From the IMG/VR virus record IMGVR_UViG_3300020200_001285, positions 1 to 31,086 of that record: a stretch of 31,086 nt of DNA. One strand, written 5' to 3'. The translations under genes were made by a program, and so were the position numbers. Shown here piece after piece: positions 1 to 7,111 of the stretch. How positions within the stretch are numbered: the first letter of the stretch is position 1; the number at the start of each line of letters is the position of its first letter. The notes below the pieces were generated by a model that did not search any database, was not told the DNA's origin, and saw only the letters and a list, made by a program, of their open reading frames with translations. Source of the stretch: a virus.

Positions 1-5
1 TTGGA

Positions 6-11
6 TATAAT
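6..11 (+). promoter_or_regulatory. Possible -10 box (TATAAT) at the window edge
   Basis: A perfect TATAAT lies 8 nt before the ATG at 20. Any -35 element would be outside the window, so the call rests on the hexamer alone. In AT-rich phage DNA it could be chance. It resembles the arrangement before dut and gp43, where the -10 box also sits only a few bases before the start codon. A TGG-ATA-TAA reading at 2-10 could instead be the last codons of an upstream gene. Confidence 0.3.
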
Positions 12-19
12 AAAATTAT

Positions 20-163
20 ATGTCTACTTACATTGACAAAAAGTATATTGGTATGGTTTCTCCACTATTAAAAAGATTCAAGTGGAAGAAAGATAATCTC
101 GCAAATTGCAGATGTCCTATTTGTGGGATTTGTTGTGTTCTTGATAAGGGAATCAAGCAATGA
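20..163 (+). CDS. 47-aa ORF: truncated copy of the primase zinc-finger N-terminus
   Basis: Residues 1-36 align without gaps to residues 1-36 of the primase encoded at 26817, and I count 26 of 36 identical. The shared stretch includes KWKKDNLANCRCP and the first two zinc-ligand cysteines (CPxC). Similarity stops abruptly at the glycine after CPIC, and an unrelated 11-residue tail (ICCVLDKGIKQ) follows to the stop. The second half of the zinc ribbon and the TOPRIM domain are missing, so this cannot be a primase. The stop overlaps the gp62 start (ATGA). In T4 gp62 is preceded by gp44, so the tail might be the fused end of another gene. It could be a recombination scar, a regulatory decoy or a small zinc-binding peptide. 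The homology is clear; expression and function are unknown. Confidence 0.6.
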   Translation: MSTYIDKKYIGMVSPLLKRFKWKKDNLANCRCPICGICCVLDKGIKQ

Positions 164-528
164 ATCTTGGTAAGGTACTAGAATCCATCAACTATACGAA
201 GGAAGATATTCTTGACCCACAGGGCAAGGATTATGTTCCTTTTATAGTTAACAAATCTCTTTCCTACTTCATGGATACCGTGGCCTATGCCAATGAGATG
301 AACAAGTACCCATTTTTGGATAAGAGAATGCAGTACGACTACCTCAAGGGGTCTATTCGCAAGCGAAAGCGGTTCAGCGGATGGGTCAAGAAGGACAAGA
401 GTGATGTTATCGATGCCATAATCAAGTATTATAGTATTTCTTACCGTAAGGCTACAGAATATGAAAGACTCCTTACCGAAGATCAAAAACAGGAAATCCT
501 AAAACACACCCAAACATTCAAAATTTAA
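160..528 (+). CDS. 62: DNA polymerase clamp-loader small subunit (T4 gp62-like)
   Basis: This is the small subunit of the phage sliding-clamp loader. With the gp44 ATPase it opens and loads the gp45 clamp for the gp43 polymerase. The 122-aa product carries the features I associate with short cyanophage-type gp62: a DYVPFIVNKSLS segment near residues 24-35, DTVAYANEMN near 39-48, LDKRMQYDYL, and a basic SIRKRKRFSGW followed by KKDK. It is clearly shorter than T4 gp62 (187 aa). It has no Walker motif, as expected for the non-ATPase subunit. The start overlaps the preceding stop as ATGA, and regA follows after a short gap, which is the T4 order 62-regA. gp44 and gp45 are presumably upstream of the window. 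The identification is from remembered family motifs, and synteny supports it strongly. Confidence 0.9.
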   Translation: MNLGKVLESINYTKEDILDPQGKDYVPFIVNKSLSYFMDTVAYANEMNKYPFLDKRMQYDYLKGSIRKRKRFSGWVKKDKSDVIDAIIKYYSISYRKATEYERLLTEDQKQEILKHTQTFKI

Positions 529-552
529 TAAATATCCTTGTATGGAGATATT

Positions 553-963
553 ATGAGTACAATTGATGAGGATATTTTTCAAGGTTTGGGTGTAGAAGTA
601 AAACTAAAGTCTGAACATGACTTTCTTAAAGTAAAGGAAACTCTTACTCGTATTGGGGTTTCTTCCAAACAAGAAAAAAAGCTGTATCAATCATGCCATA
701 TTCTGCACAAAAGAGGCAGATATGCCATTATGCATTTTAAGGAAATGTTCGTTCTTGATGGACTCAATAGCGATATGGATGAGAATGATCTGGGCCGTAG
801 AAATGTAATCGTGAAACTTTTGACTGAATGGGGTCTGATACAGCCACTAGACACGAATAGATATAAGGAACCCCAGTTGGGAATCAATCAGATAAAGATT
901 CTTCCTCATTCGGAAAAGAAAGATTGGACCTTAATTCAAAAATATCATATCGGTAAAAAATAA
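553..963 (+). CDS. regA: RegA translational repressor of early mRNAs
   Basis: RegA binds ribosome-binding regions of early phage mRNAs and lowers their translation. The 136-aa protein shows the T4 RegA signature in order: HDFLKVKETLTRIG (about residues 23-36), LYQSCHILHKRGRYAIMHFKEM (about 44-65), LDG, RRNVIVKLLTEWGLI, and a C-terminal WTLIQKYHIG. I place the start at 553 rather than the in-frame ATG at 538, because GGAG at 544-547 sits 5 nt before 553. The N-terminus is then about 14 residues longer than in T4 RegA (122 aa). The gene follows gp62 as in T4, but gp43, normally next, lies about 18.8 kb downstream. Its stop overlaps the next start by one base (TAATG). Confidence 0.93.
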   Translation: MSTIDEDIFQGLGVEVKLKSEHDFLKVKETLTRIGVSSKQEKKLYQSCHILHKRGRYAIMHFKEMFVLDGLNSDMDENDLGRRNVIVKLLTEWGLIQPLDTNRYKEPQLGINQIKILPHSEKKDWTLIQKYHIGKK

Positions 964-1271
964 TGTATATTTGTAATGAAGATTATATGCCTCTTGATAT
1001 AAAAGAAGTCGTTTACAAATTTTTAAAGAAGAGAAATGTTACCAAGCCAGTAGAAGTCTACTGGGGCAGAGGAATAGACGAAGCCGTATTCTTGTACAGC
1101 AAGGATAAGAATAAGACTACTCTGGCCTTCATAGACGATCCTGTAATGACCGAGTTTGCATTGCAGAATATTGGAGAAGTAGAATCGAGTTTCGATTATA
1201 TCTTGACAAATTCTCAAGAACTTTTAGAATACTCTAACAAATTTATTAATTATGAACATAGATCTTCGTGA
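963..1271 (+). CDS. Small unknown protein, possibly a truncated GT10-type glycosyltransferase remnant
   Basis: I do not recognise this 102-aa protein as a whole. Its last 25 residues (DYILTNSQELLEY then NKFINYEHRSS) can be laid without gaps on residues 88-112 of the GT10 protein encoded at 2632 (KKIFTNDRRLIEK then PSFFSYNPPSS), with about 10 of 25 identical. That segment closes the N-terminal acceptor half of GT10-type enzymes, and the donor-binding half with its YxTEK motif is absent here. The reading frame ends 20 nt inside the next gene, a GT25 homologue. It may therefore be a GT10 N-terminal relic at the left border of the glycan cassette, or an independent small protein. It starts by a 1-nt overlap with regA; a second Met at residue 9 is an alternative start. 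Confidence 0.55.
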   Translation: MYICNEDYMPLDIKEVVYKFLKKRNVTKPVEVYWGRGIDEAVFLYSKDKNKTTLAFIDDPVMTEFALQNIGEVESSFDYILTNSQELLEYSNKFINYEHRSS

Positions 1272-1884
1272 AATACCAGCGTATTGGATTAATCTAGAAT
1301 CAAATACTAAGAATAGAGATAGAATGCAAGCACTGCTTGATGGTCTTGGTTTTAAAAACCACCACAGAGTAGATGCAGAAGTTCGTCCTGCTCCTCTAGG
1401 AACTCCAGAATCAGAAAAGCATTATGTCGGTGTAGCTGAATCGATGTTTAAGGTTCTTGGAAACCAGGAAATAAAAACTCCATTTATTCTTTTTGAAGAT
1501 GATGTTGGAGTTTCAGAAGATTTTTGTCCAAATATTGAAATTCCAGATGAAACTGATGCTGTTTATCTTGGCGTTTCTACTGGCAATCGTAACTATATCA
1601 CTCGTAGATATAACGAAGGTTACCTCAAGATAGGTGGAATATTGGCCCTTCATGCAGTTTTGTATCTAACTGAAGAATACAGAAAGGATGTTCTGTCCTT
1701 TGGTAAATTGATCGTTTACCGCTTTAAGAAGCCTATTGATATTGCAACGGCTTCACTTCAGGAAAGAGCTACGGTTCTTACGCCAAACAAGCCATTCTTC
1801 TATCAAAGCGACGAAGCTGCTGGCTTGAACAAGTGGCAATACCTTACTGATAAACCATTGGAGAATCGTAATGTTAACTTTTAA
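1252..1884 (+). CDS. GT25-like glycosyltransferase
   Basis: This is a probable GT-A-fold sugar transferase related to family 25 (LPS and phage or giant-virus glycosyltransferases). It opens with the family's usual N-terminus, AYWINLESNTKNRDRMQALL (residues 10-29), then HHRVDA, and carries an acidic FEDDV motif (E82-D83-D84) that would bind the metal and nucleotide sugar. The 210-aa length is normal for this compact family. The donor and acceptor cannot be told from sequence. The gene overlaps the preceding ORF by 20 nt and the following fucosyltransferase gene by 14 nt. Its base composition resembles the core replication genes more than the very AT-rich genes that follow. Confidence 0.75.
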   Translation: MNIDLREIPAYWINLESNTKNRDRMQALLDGLGFKNHHRVDAEVRPAPLGTPESEKHYVGVAESMFKVLGNQEIKTPFILFEDDVGVSEDFCPNIEIPDETDAVYLGVSTGNRNYITRRYNEGYLKIGGILALHAVLYLTEEYRKDVLSFGKLIVYRFKKPIDIATASLQERATVLTPNKPFFYQSDEAAGLNKWQYLTDKPLENRNVNF

Positions 1885-2635
1885 AAATTTAGGAAAATGG
1901 GGAAGACTTGGAAATCAAATGTTCCAATATGCTCTTCTCTATAATGCCGGAAAGAAAACAGGATTTGAAATAGGTTTTGATTTTAAAAATAAACCAGAAA
2001 TAGCTGAGATATTTAATCTTGAAGGCACAAACTCAGATGGTGTTATACCAAAACAACAAGCAATTGAAATGAACAATTTTGATTATCTTGATACTAAGAC
2101 CATACCTGATAATACAGATTTTTTTGGTTATTTTCAAAATTCAAGATATGTTGAAGAATGTGAAATAGATTTAAGAAAGATATTCACATTTAAGGAAGAG
2201 CTTACAGAAAAGTGTTATAAGTTTATAAAGAACTTAAAAGAAAAAGTCGGAAAGCCATTAGTTTCTATCCATGTTAGACGAGGAGACTATTTGTTAATAC
2301 AGGAGGCATTTGTTCTTTCTGATATGAACTACTTCAATACTGGAGTAGAAATAGTCGGAAAGGATTCATTCTTTGTTATTTTTACTGATGATAAAAAATG
2401 GTGTTCAAGAAATTTTAAACATCTTCCAAACATTATAATGGATAATACAAATGAAATTGATTTAAGATTAATGTCAATGTGTGATCATAATATTATTTCT
2501 AATAGTAGCTATTCTTGGTGGGGATCATGGTTAAACGAAAATCTAGACAAGAAGATTGTAGCTCCTAGAAAATGGTTTAAGCAAAGTCCGCAAAATTGGG
2601 AATGCATCTATAGAAAAGATATGGTTTTAGTGTGA
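1871..2635 (+). CDS. GT11 family fucosyltransferase (alpha-1,2-type)
   Basis: Family 11 transferases move L-fucose from GDP-fucose, usually in alpha-1,2 linkage. The 254-aa protein has the hallmark motifs: GRLGNQMFQYA near residues 11-21, FFGYFQNSRYV near 84-94, the GDP-binding HVRRGDY (residues 134-140), and SNSSYSWWGSWL (about 210-221). There is no signal peptide or membrane segment, so it is probably cytoplasmic. The start at 1871 is preceded by GGAG at 1860-1863. GT11 genes occur in LPS clusters and in some large phages. The two GT10 genes that follow and the gmd gene at 23884 fit a GDP-6-deoxyhexose theme. The family is certain from the motifs; the exact linkage and acceptor are inferred. 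Confidence 0.9.
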   Translation: MLTFKNLGKWGRLGNQMFQYALLYNAGKKTGFEIGFDFKNKPEIAEIFNLEGTNSDGVIPKQQAIEMNNFDYLDTKTIPDNTDFFGYFQNSRYVEECEIDLRKIFTFKEELTEKCYKFIKNLKEKVGKPLVSIHVRRGDYLLIQEAFVLSDMNYFNTGVEIVGKDSFFVIFTDDKKWCSRNFKHLPNIIMDNTNEIDLRLMSMCDHNIISNSSYSWWGSWLNENLDKKIVAPRKWFKQSPQNWECIYRKDMVLV

Positions 2636-3453
2636 ATAGCCTGCATATTATAACAAATGCATTTACGGGTGGTTCATGTTTAAAATATCATCCAAAAAAA
2701 TTCGTTTGGATATTTAATCAATATCCAAAAGATGCTTCTCCAGTTGTTTACTTTGATGATAGCATTTTTGGTAGATTAAAAGATGGTTATTCTGGACCAA
2801 GATATGGATGGCTAGGAGAATCATCAGAAATAATACCTAATTTACTTACGATTGCATCTTCTAATATTGATGGTCTTAAGAAATACTATAAGAAAATTTT
2901 TACTAATGATAGAAGATTAATAGAAAAGGATCCATCTTTTTTTTCTTATAATCCTCCATCATCTAATGTTCCGTGGATAACAAAGCCAAGAATATACGAA
3001 AAGAAAAACTTATGTTCTTACATAACTAGTTTTAAAAGTTCAACCTCTGGACATAAGTTGAGACTAGAGTTATTTCAAAAGCTATCAACTCATCCTATAT
3101 TTAAAGATCATATTTTTGGCAGAGACTATAATTATCTTGAAGATAAGATTGATGGATTGAGCAGCTACATGTTTTCTGTAGTTATAGAAAATGCAAAATA
3201 CCCAAAATATTACACAGAAAAAGTTACAGATTGTTTTGCTACAGGGACTATTCCAATTTATTTTGGAGATAAATCTATATGTGAAGACTTTGATGAAGAT
3301 GGTATAATTTTTATAGAAGAAAAAATAGATCTTAGTATTATCTCAGAGGAAACATATAAATCAAAATTAGAAAGTGTAAAGACTAATTTTGATAAAGTTA
3401 TGCAGCTTAAAATAGCAGACGATTGTATATTTGAAAATATAAACAATGATTAA
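2632..3453 (+). CDS. GT10 family glycosyltransferase (alpha-1,3-fucosyltransferase-like)
   Basis: The C-terminal half contains the GT10 donor-site signature at about residues 181-212: FSVVIENAKY, then YYTEKVTDCFATGTIPIYFGD. This region binds GDP-fucose in alpha-1,3/4-fucosyltransferases. The N-terminal half, with IFTNDRRLIEK and a PWI segment near 114-116, is the more variable acceptor domain. Total length is 273 aa. The likely start is GTG at 2632, overlapping the preceding stop by 4 nt (GTGA). The gene is markedly AT-rich, with A/T-ending codons unlike gp62 or gp43, which suggests a separate origin. Use of GDP-fucose is known for the family; the sugar made here is not shown by the sequence. 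Confidence 0.85.
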   Translation: MNSLHIITNAFTGGSCLKYHPKKFVWIFNQYPKDASPVVYFDDSIFGRLKDGYSGPRYGWLGESSEIIPNLLTIASSNIDGLKKYYKKIFTNDRRLIEKDPSFFSYNPPSSNVPWITKPRIYEKKNLCSYITSFKSSTSGHKLRLELFQKLSTHPIFKDHIFGRDYNYLEDKIDGLSSYMFSVVIENAKYPKYYTEKVTDCFATGTIPIYFGDKSICEDFDEDGIIFIEEKIDLSIISEETYKSKLESVKTNFDKVMQLKIADDCIFENINND

Positions 3454-4297
3454 ATTACATATATGTGATTTTTGGAATGATTTTGATTATAAAAATAATT
3501 TATTTGTAAAATTATTTAAAGAAATATATCCAGATTGTTTATTAACAAATAAAGAAAATGCAAATTTAATTTTAAGTGCAGATGTAAATATACAAAATAA
3601 AATAGATGTACAAAAACAAAAATGTATTTATTATACTGGAGAACCAAATAATATAGATTTTTTAAAATATGATTATGTTTTTTCTTTTGATCCTAGTATC
3701 AATAATAATATAAGATTTCCTCTTTGGTTATTGTATATAAATCACAATCAAGATTATTCGACGGATGAAAATTTTCCAATAGGATTGAAAGAAATTGATA
3801 ATAATAGATGGTTAAGAACAGAAAAGAAAAATTTTTGCGTTGCTCCTTTCTCTGCTATAAAACAAAATAGAATAGATTATTTTAATTTATTGTCTTCGTA
3901 TAAACCAATAACCGGATTTGGAATTCCTTTTGGTAACGGAGATACAGAAAGAAAAATAATAAAAAAATATAATTTTATATCTAACTTTAAATTTTGTATG
4001 GCATTTGAAAATACTAATAAGTTAGGATATATTACGGAAAAGCTATTTCAAGCAAAATTATGTGGATGTATTCCAATATATTGGGGAAATTATTTTTGCA
4101 AAAATGATTTTAATGAAAAATCATTTATAAATGTTTTAGATTGGTCGGATCCAAAAGAATTTTTAGAGTATATTTCTTTGATAGATCAAAATAAAGATTT
4201 ATACGAATCTTTTCAAAAACAATCTTTGTTTAAAACATCGTTTTATGATATAATAGAAAATATAAAAACTAATATAAAAGAAAAAATTTTATTATGA
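3446..4297 (+). CDS. GT10 family glycosyltransferase, second copy
   Basis: This 283-aa protein is a second GT10 enzyme. It has an N-terminal YYTGEP motif (residues 62-67) followed by YDYVFSFDPS, as in bacterial alpha-1,3-fucosyltransferases. The donor-site signature lies at about residues 184-215: CMAFENTNKLGYITEKLFQA, then CGCIPIYWGN. It is not a recent duplicate of the preceding gene, because outside the motif the two proteins differ greatly. It overlaps both neighbours (8 nt and 4 nt), so the three fucosyltransferase genes are probably translated together. The gene is among the most AT-rich in the window. It may add fucose or another GDP-6-deoxyhexose at a different position from its neighbour. 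Confidence 0.88.
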   Translation: MIKLHICDFWNDFDYKNNLFVKLFKEIYPDCLLTNKENANLILSADVNIQNKIDVQKQKCIYYTGEPNNIDFLKYDYVFSFDPSINNNIRFPLWLLYINHNQDYSTDENFPIGLKEIDNNRWLRTEKKNFCVAPFSAIKQNRIDYFNLLSSYKPITGFGIPFGNGDTERKIIKKYNFISNFKFCMAFENTNKLGYITEKLFQAKLCGCIPIYWGNYFCKNDFNEKSFINVLDWSDPKEFLEYISLIDQNKDLYESFQKQSLFKTSFYDIIENIKTNIKEKILL

Positions 4298-5025
4298 ATA
4301 AAAACTTATTAATAATACCAGCTGGAAAAAAATCAGAACATATTAAATGGAATAATGATTTATCTGAAGTAAATTTTGATTTAATTATTTTAAATTATGA
4401 TTCTACACACGTTTTCAATGATATTACTAGTAAAAGTGCTAAAAAAATAGTAAATAAAATTGGAATGAAATGGAAAATGATATCGGAATTATATAAATCT
4501 GATATTCTCTTAATAGACAAATATGATTATGTAATGATGATGGATGATGACATAGAAACTACTCCAGAAAATATCAATTTGTTTTTTGATATAGTTTCTA
4601 AAGAAAATTTTGATTTAGCTCAACCAGGATTAGGAAATGGTAGTACTTTTTCTTATCCAGAAACTTTGAAAAAAGATGGTTATTATCGCACGACAAATAT
4701 GGTTGAAATAATGATACCATGTTTTAGTAAACGATATTTAAAGAAAGCAATTGAAGATATAAATAATTGCCCAACTGGTACTGGTTGGGGTTTAGAAGGA
4801 GCTTGGACTAAAAAATATCATGATAATTTTGGAAGAACTATATTTGGTGGAAATATTGGTATAATAGATTGTGTTGATTTTTTCCACAGAAGACCAGTTG
4901 GAGGAACTGAGTCTAAAATATATGAAAAATTTGGAAATCCTATGATTTCCTTAAGGAAGCAAGAACAAATTAACAATTTTAAATGGTCTGATATGAAATT
5001 TACTATTTACAACACTATAAAATGA
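4294..5025 (+). CDS. DUF707-like putative glycosyltransferase
   Basis: The 243-aa protein resembles the DUF707 family, GT-A-like proteins annotated as putative sugar transferases in plants and bacteria. The visible features are a triple-aspartate motif VMMMDDDIE (D84-D86) with hydrophobic residues before it, then FDLAQPGLG, NMVEIMIPCFS, and a glycine-rich GTGWGLEGAW segment. This order of motifs is what I recall for DUF707. The start overlaps the previous stop (ATGA), and its own stop overlaps the next start in the same way. It is very AT-rich like its neighbours. The donor sugar cannot be read from the sequence. It could also be classed only as a generic GT-A transferase. Confidence 0.7.
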   Translation: MNKNLLIIPAGKKSEHIKWNNDLSEVNFDLIILNYDSTHVFNDITSKSAKKIVNKIGMKWKMISELYKSDILLIDKYDYVMMMDDDIETTPENINLFFDIVSKENFDLAQPGLGNGSTFSYPETLKKDGYYRTTNMVEIMIPCFSKRYLKKAIEDINNCPTGTGWGLEGAWTKKYHDNFGRTIFGGNIGIIDCVDFFHRRPVGGTESKIYEKFGNPMISLRKQEQINNFKWSDMKFTIYNTIK

Positions 5026-5795
5026 AAACAAAAATAATATCTTTACCTTCCGCTACAGATAGACAAAAAACTATTAGTCAGACTTTTGCTGATAAAAATA
5101 TAAAATTTGATTTTTCTACAGGAGTAAATTTAAATGATATTAAATTTGATAAAAATAAATGTGGATTTATTTTTAATAATACTTTTTTTCATTTTAATTT
5201 TTCTCAACTAATAAAATATACAAATAGAAATTGGATTCGATTTGGAGAAATAGGATGTCTTTTATCACATTACAAAATATACAATGAACTTATTAATGAT
5301 GATAAAAATGAAGCATATCTTATTTGTGAGGACGATTGCAAACCATCTATAAATTTTAAAGTAGAAAATTTAAATAAATTTGATTATTCAAAAATAGATT
5401 TATTGTATTTACAATCAATAACAGCTCATTTTCAGAATAAGCAAGTAATTGTTGATACACTTCCAAATTTTGATTCTTATCCTAAAGTCAAACACATAAA
5501 CAAACATATTCCTATTATATGCGAAGGAACTACATCGTATATAATTACAAAAACTGGAGCAAAAAAGTTTTGCGATTATATAAATTTAAATGGGTATGAT
5601 GGACCAATTGATAATTTATTTACAAGAATTCCGAATTTAATTTTGACATGTCCAGAAGATATAAAAAATTATTTTACTCTTGAAGAAACTGCTAAAGAAT
5701 CATCTATACATTCTGGAAATTTTTTGTATAATTACAATTTCTGTGATATAACTTTAAAATCAAATTCTAATCTTGAATTTCTTAATGACAACTAA
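5022..5795 (+). CDS. GT25 family glycosyltransferase
   Basis: This is a clear family 25 (LPS-type) glycosyltransferase of 257 aa. It has the N-terminal KIISLPSATDRQKTI segment, the family-specific GEIGCLLSHYKIYNEL (about residues 75-90), and the metal-binding CEDDC motif (E103-D104-D105). A later TTSYIITKTGAKKF segment matches the region near the catalytic pocket in this family. It is a better match to classical GT25 than the gene at 1252. It overlaps the preceding stop (ATGA) and ends 2 nt before the rfbH-like gene, where base composition changes sharply from very AT-rich to more balanced. The acceptor and donor are unknown. Confidence 0.87.
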   Translation: MKTKIISLPSATDRQKTISQTFADKNIKFDFSTGVNLNDIKFDKNKCGFIFNNTFFHFNFSQLIKYTNRNWIRFGEIGCLLSHYKIYNELINDDKNEAYLICEDDCKPSINFKVENLNKFDYSKIDLLYLQSITAHFQNKQVIVDTLPNFDSYPKVKHINKHIPIICEGTTSYIITKTGAKKFCDYINLNGYDGPIDNLFTRIPNLILTCPEDIKNYFTLEETAKESSIHSGNFLYNYNFCDITLKSNSNLEFLNDN

Positions 5796-5797
5796 TT

Positions 5798-7111
5798 ATG
5801 GAAAATATCTTAAAAGCTATCGAAGAATACATCAACGAAAAGAACCAGAATAAGATATGGGTTGCTGGACAAGATTGGGTTCAATATGCCGGATCTTATT
5901 TTTCAGCAGAGGAATATGTTGAAGTCACTAAGTCTCTGCTTAATGGTTGGCTTGCTTTAGGAGAAAGCGGCATTCGCTTTGAGCAGATCTTTCCTAGACT
6001 CATGGGAAAGGAATATGGAATTCTGACTAACAGTGGTAGTAGTTCAAATCTCATCATGATGTCTGCTATGACATCAAAAAGATTGTATAACTTTCCAAAG
6101 GGAACCAAGGTAATCACTCCAATTGCCGGATTTCCAACGACAATCAATCCCATCTTTCAGGTAGGATTTGATCCTGTTTTCGTTGATATTGATCTTGATA
6201 CTCTAAATCTAAATCTAGATCAGGTAGAGGAAAAGGCCAAGCAAGGCTGCAAGATCATCACCTTTGCACATGTTCTAGGCAATCCTCCAACCATGGATAG
6301 GCTTATGGAAATTGTAAAGAAGTATGATCTAATCCTTCTGGAAGATTGCTGCGATGCTCTTGGTTCTACCTATAGGAACAAGCCTCTTGGTTCCTTTGGG
6401 GAGCTTGCTAGCTGCTCGTTCTATCCAGCCCATCATATCACAATGGGCGAAGGAGGCTTTGTAGCCTGTAATACACACCAGCAAGAGATCGTTACCAGAA
6501 GCTTCCGTGAATGGGGTAGAGGGTGCTATTGTGTCGGTAAGAAGGCTAATCTTCTCAAGAACGGCTCCTGCAAGAAGCGGTTCTCTAATTGGCTTCCTGC
6601 ACTCCCAGACGAGATCTTCGATCACAAGTATGTCTATGATGAGATCGGATACAACCTAAAGCCAACAGAACAGCAAGCTGCCATGGGTCTAGTACAGCTT
6701 AAGAAGCTTCCTCAGATAATCCAGAAGAGAAAGCACAATCACGCAAGGCTACACAAAATCTTCTCAAAGTATGAAGATATGCTGATGCTGCCAAAGGCAA
6801 CTGATGGATCTGATCCTAGTTGGTTTGCTTTTGCAATTACTATTCGTGACGATGCTCCTTTCAGACGAAAGTATATTGTAGAATACTTTGAAGAAAATAA
6901 GATTCAAACCCGGCCATACTTTGCCGGAAATATCATGCTCCAGCCAGCTTATTTTGGTTTAATGAATGAGTTTGAGGTCATACATAATTACCCAAATGCA
7001 AGAAAGGTCACAACTGATACTTTCTTCTTGGGAACAAGTCCAGTTATAACAGATGTGCAGCTGGATTATATTGAAAGCGTGGCAGATTACTTTTTTAATG
7101 ATGCTATATGA
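5798..7111 (+). CDS. rfbH: RfbH-like NDP-4-keto-6-deoxyhexose 3-dehydratase (PMP and Fe-S dependent)
   Basis: RfbH (E1, AscC-type) removes the 3-hydroxyl from an NDP-4-keto-6-deoxyhexose, the committed step to 3,6-dideoxyhexoses such as abequose, paratose and yersiniose. The fold is that of DegT/DnrJ sugar aminotransferases. The PLP-lysine position is histidine: in SFYPAHHITMGEGG the aligned residue is His212, as in RfbH (His220 in the Yersinia enzyme), so it would hold PMP and dehydrate rather than transaminate. Other RfbH marks are LEDCCDALGSTY, WGRGCYC, SCKKRF, HKYVYDEIGYNLKPTEQQAA and RPYFAGN. Cysteines 243, 245 and 258 probably bind the [2Fe-2S] cluster, with a longer spacing than I recall. 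Length (437 aa) is typical. No RfbI-type reductase partner is visible. Codon use is closer to the core genes than to its AT-rich neighbours. Confidence 0.93.
   Translation: MENILKAIEEYINEKNQNKIWVAGQDWVQYAGSYFSAEEYVEVTKSLLNGWLALGESGIRFEQIFPRLMGKEYGILTNSGSSSNLIMMSAMTSKRLYNFPKGTKVITPIAGFPTTINPIFQVGFDPVFVDIDLDTLNLNLDQVEEKAKQGCKIITFAHVLGNPPTMDRLMEIVKKYDLILLEDCCDALGSTYRNKPLGSFGELASCSFYPAHHITMGEGGFVACNTHQQEIVTRSFREWGRGCYCVGKKANLLKNGSCKKRFSNWLPALPDEIFDHKYVYDEIGYNLKPTEQQAAMGLVQLKKLPQIIQKRKHNHARLHKIFSKYEDMLMLPKATDGSDPSWFAFAITIRDDAPFRRKYIVEYFEENKIQTRPYFAGNIMLQPAYFGLMNEFEVIHNYPNARKVTTDTFFLGTSPVITDVQLDYIESVADYFFNDAI

Noticed and set aside
526-534. T4-type late promoter (TATAAATA-like, AATAAATAT before regA)
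   Set aside because: It is a partial match in an AT-rich gap before an early gene; a late promoter is not expected here and the hexamer is common by chance.
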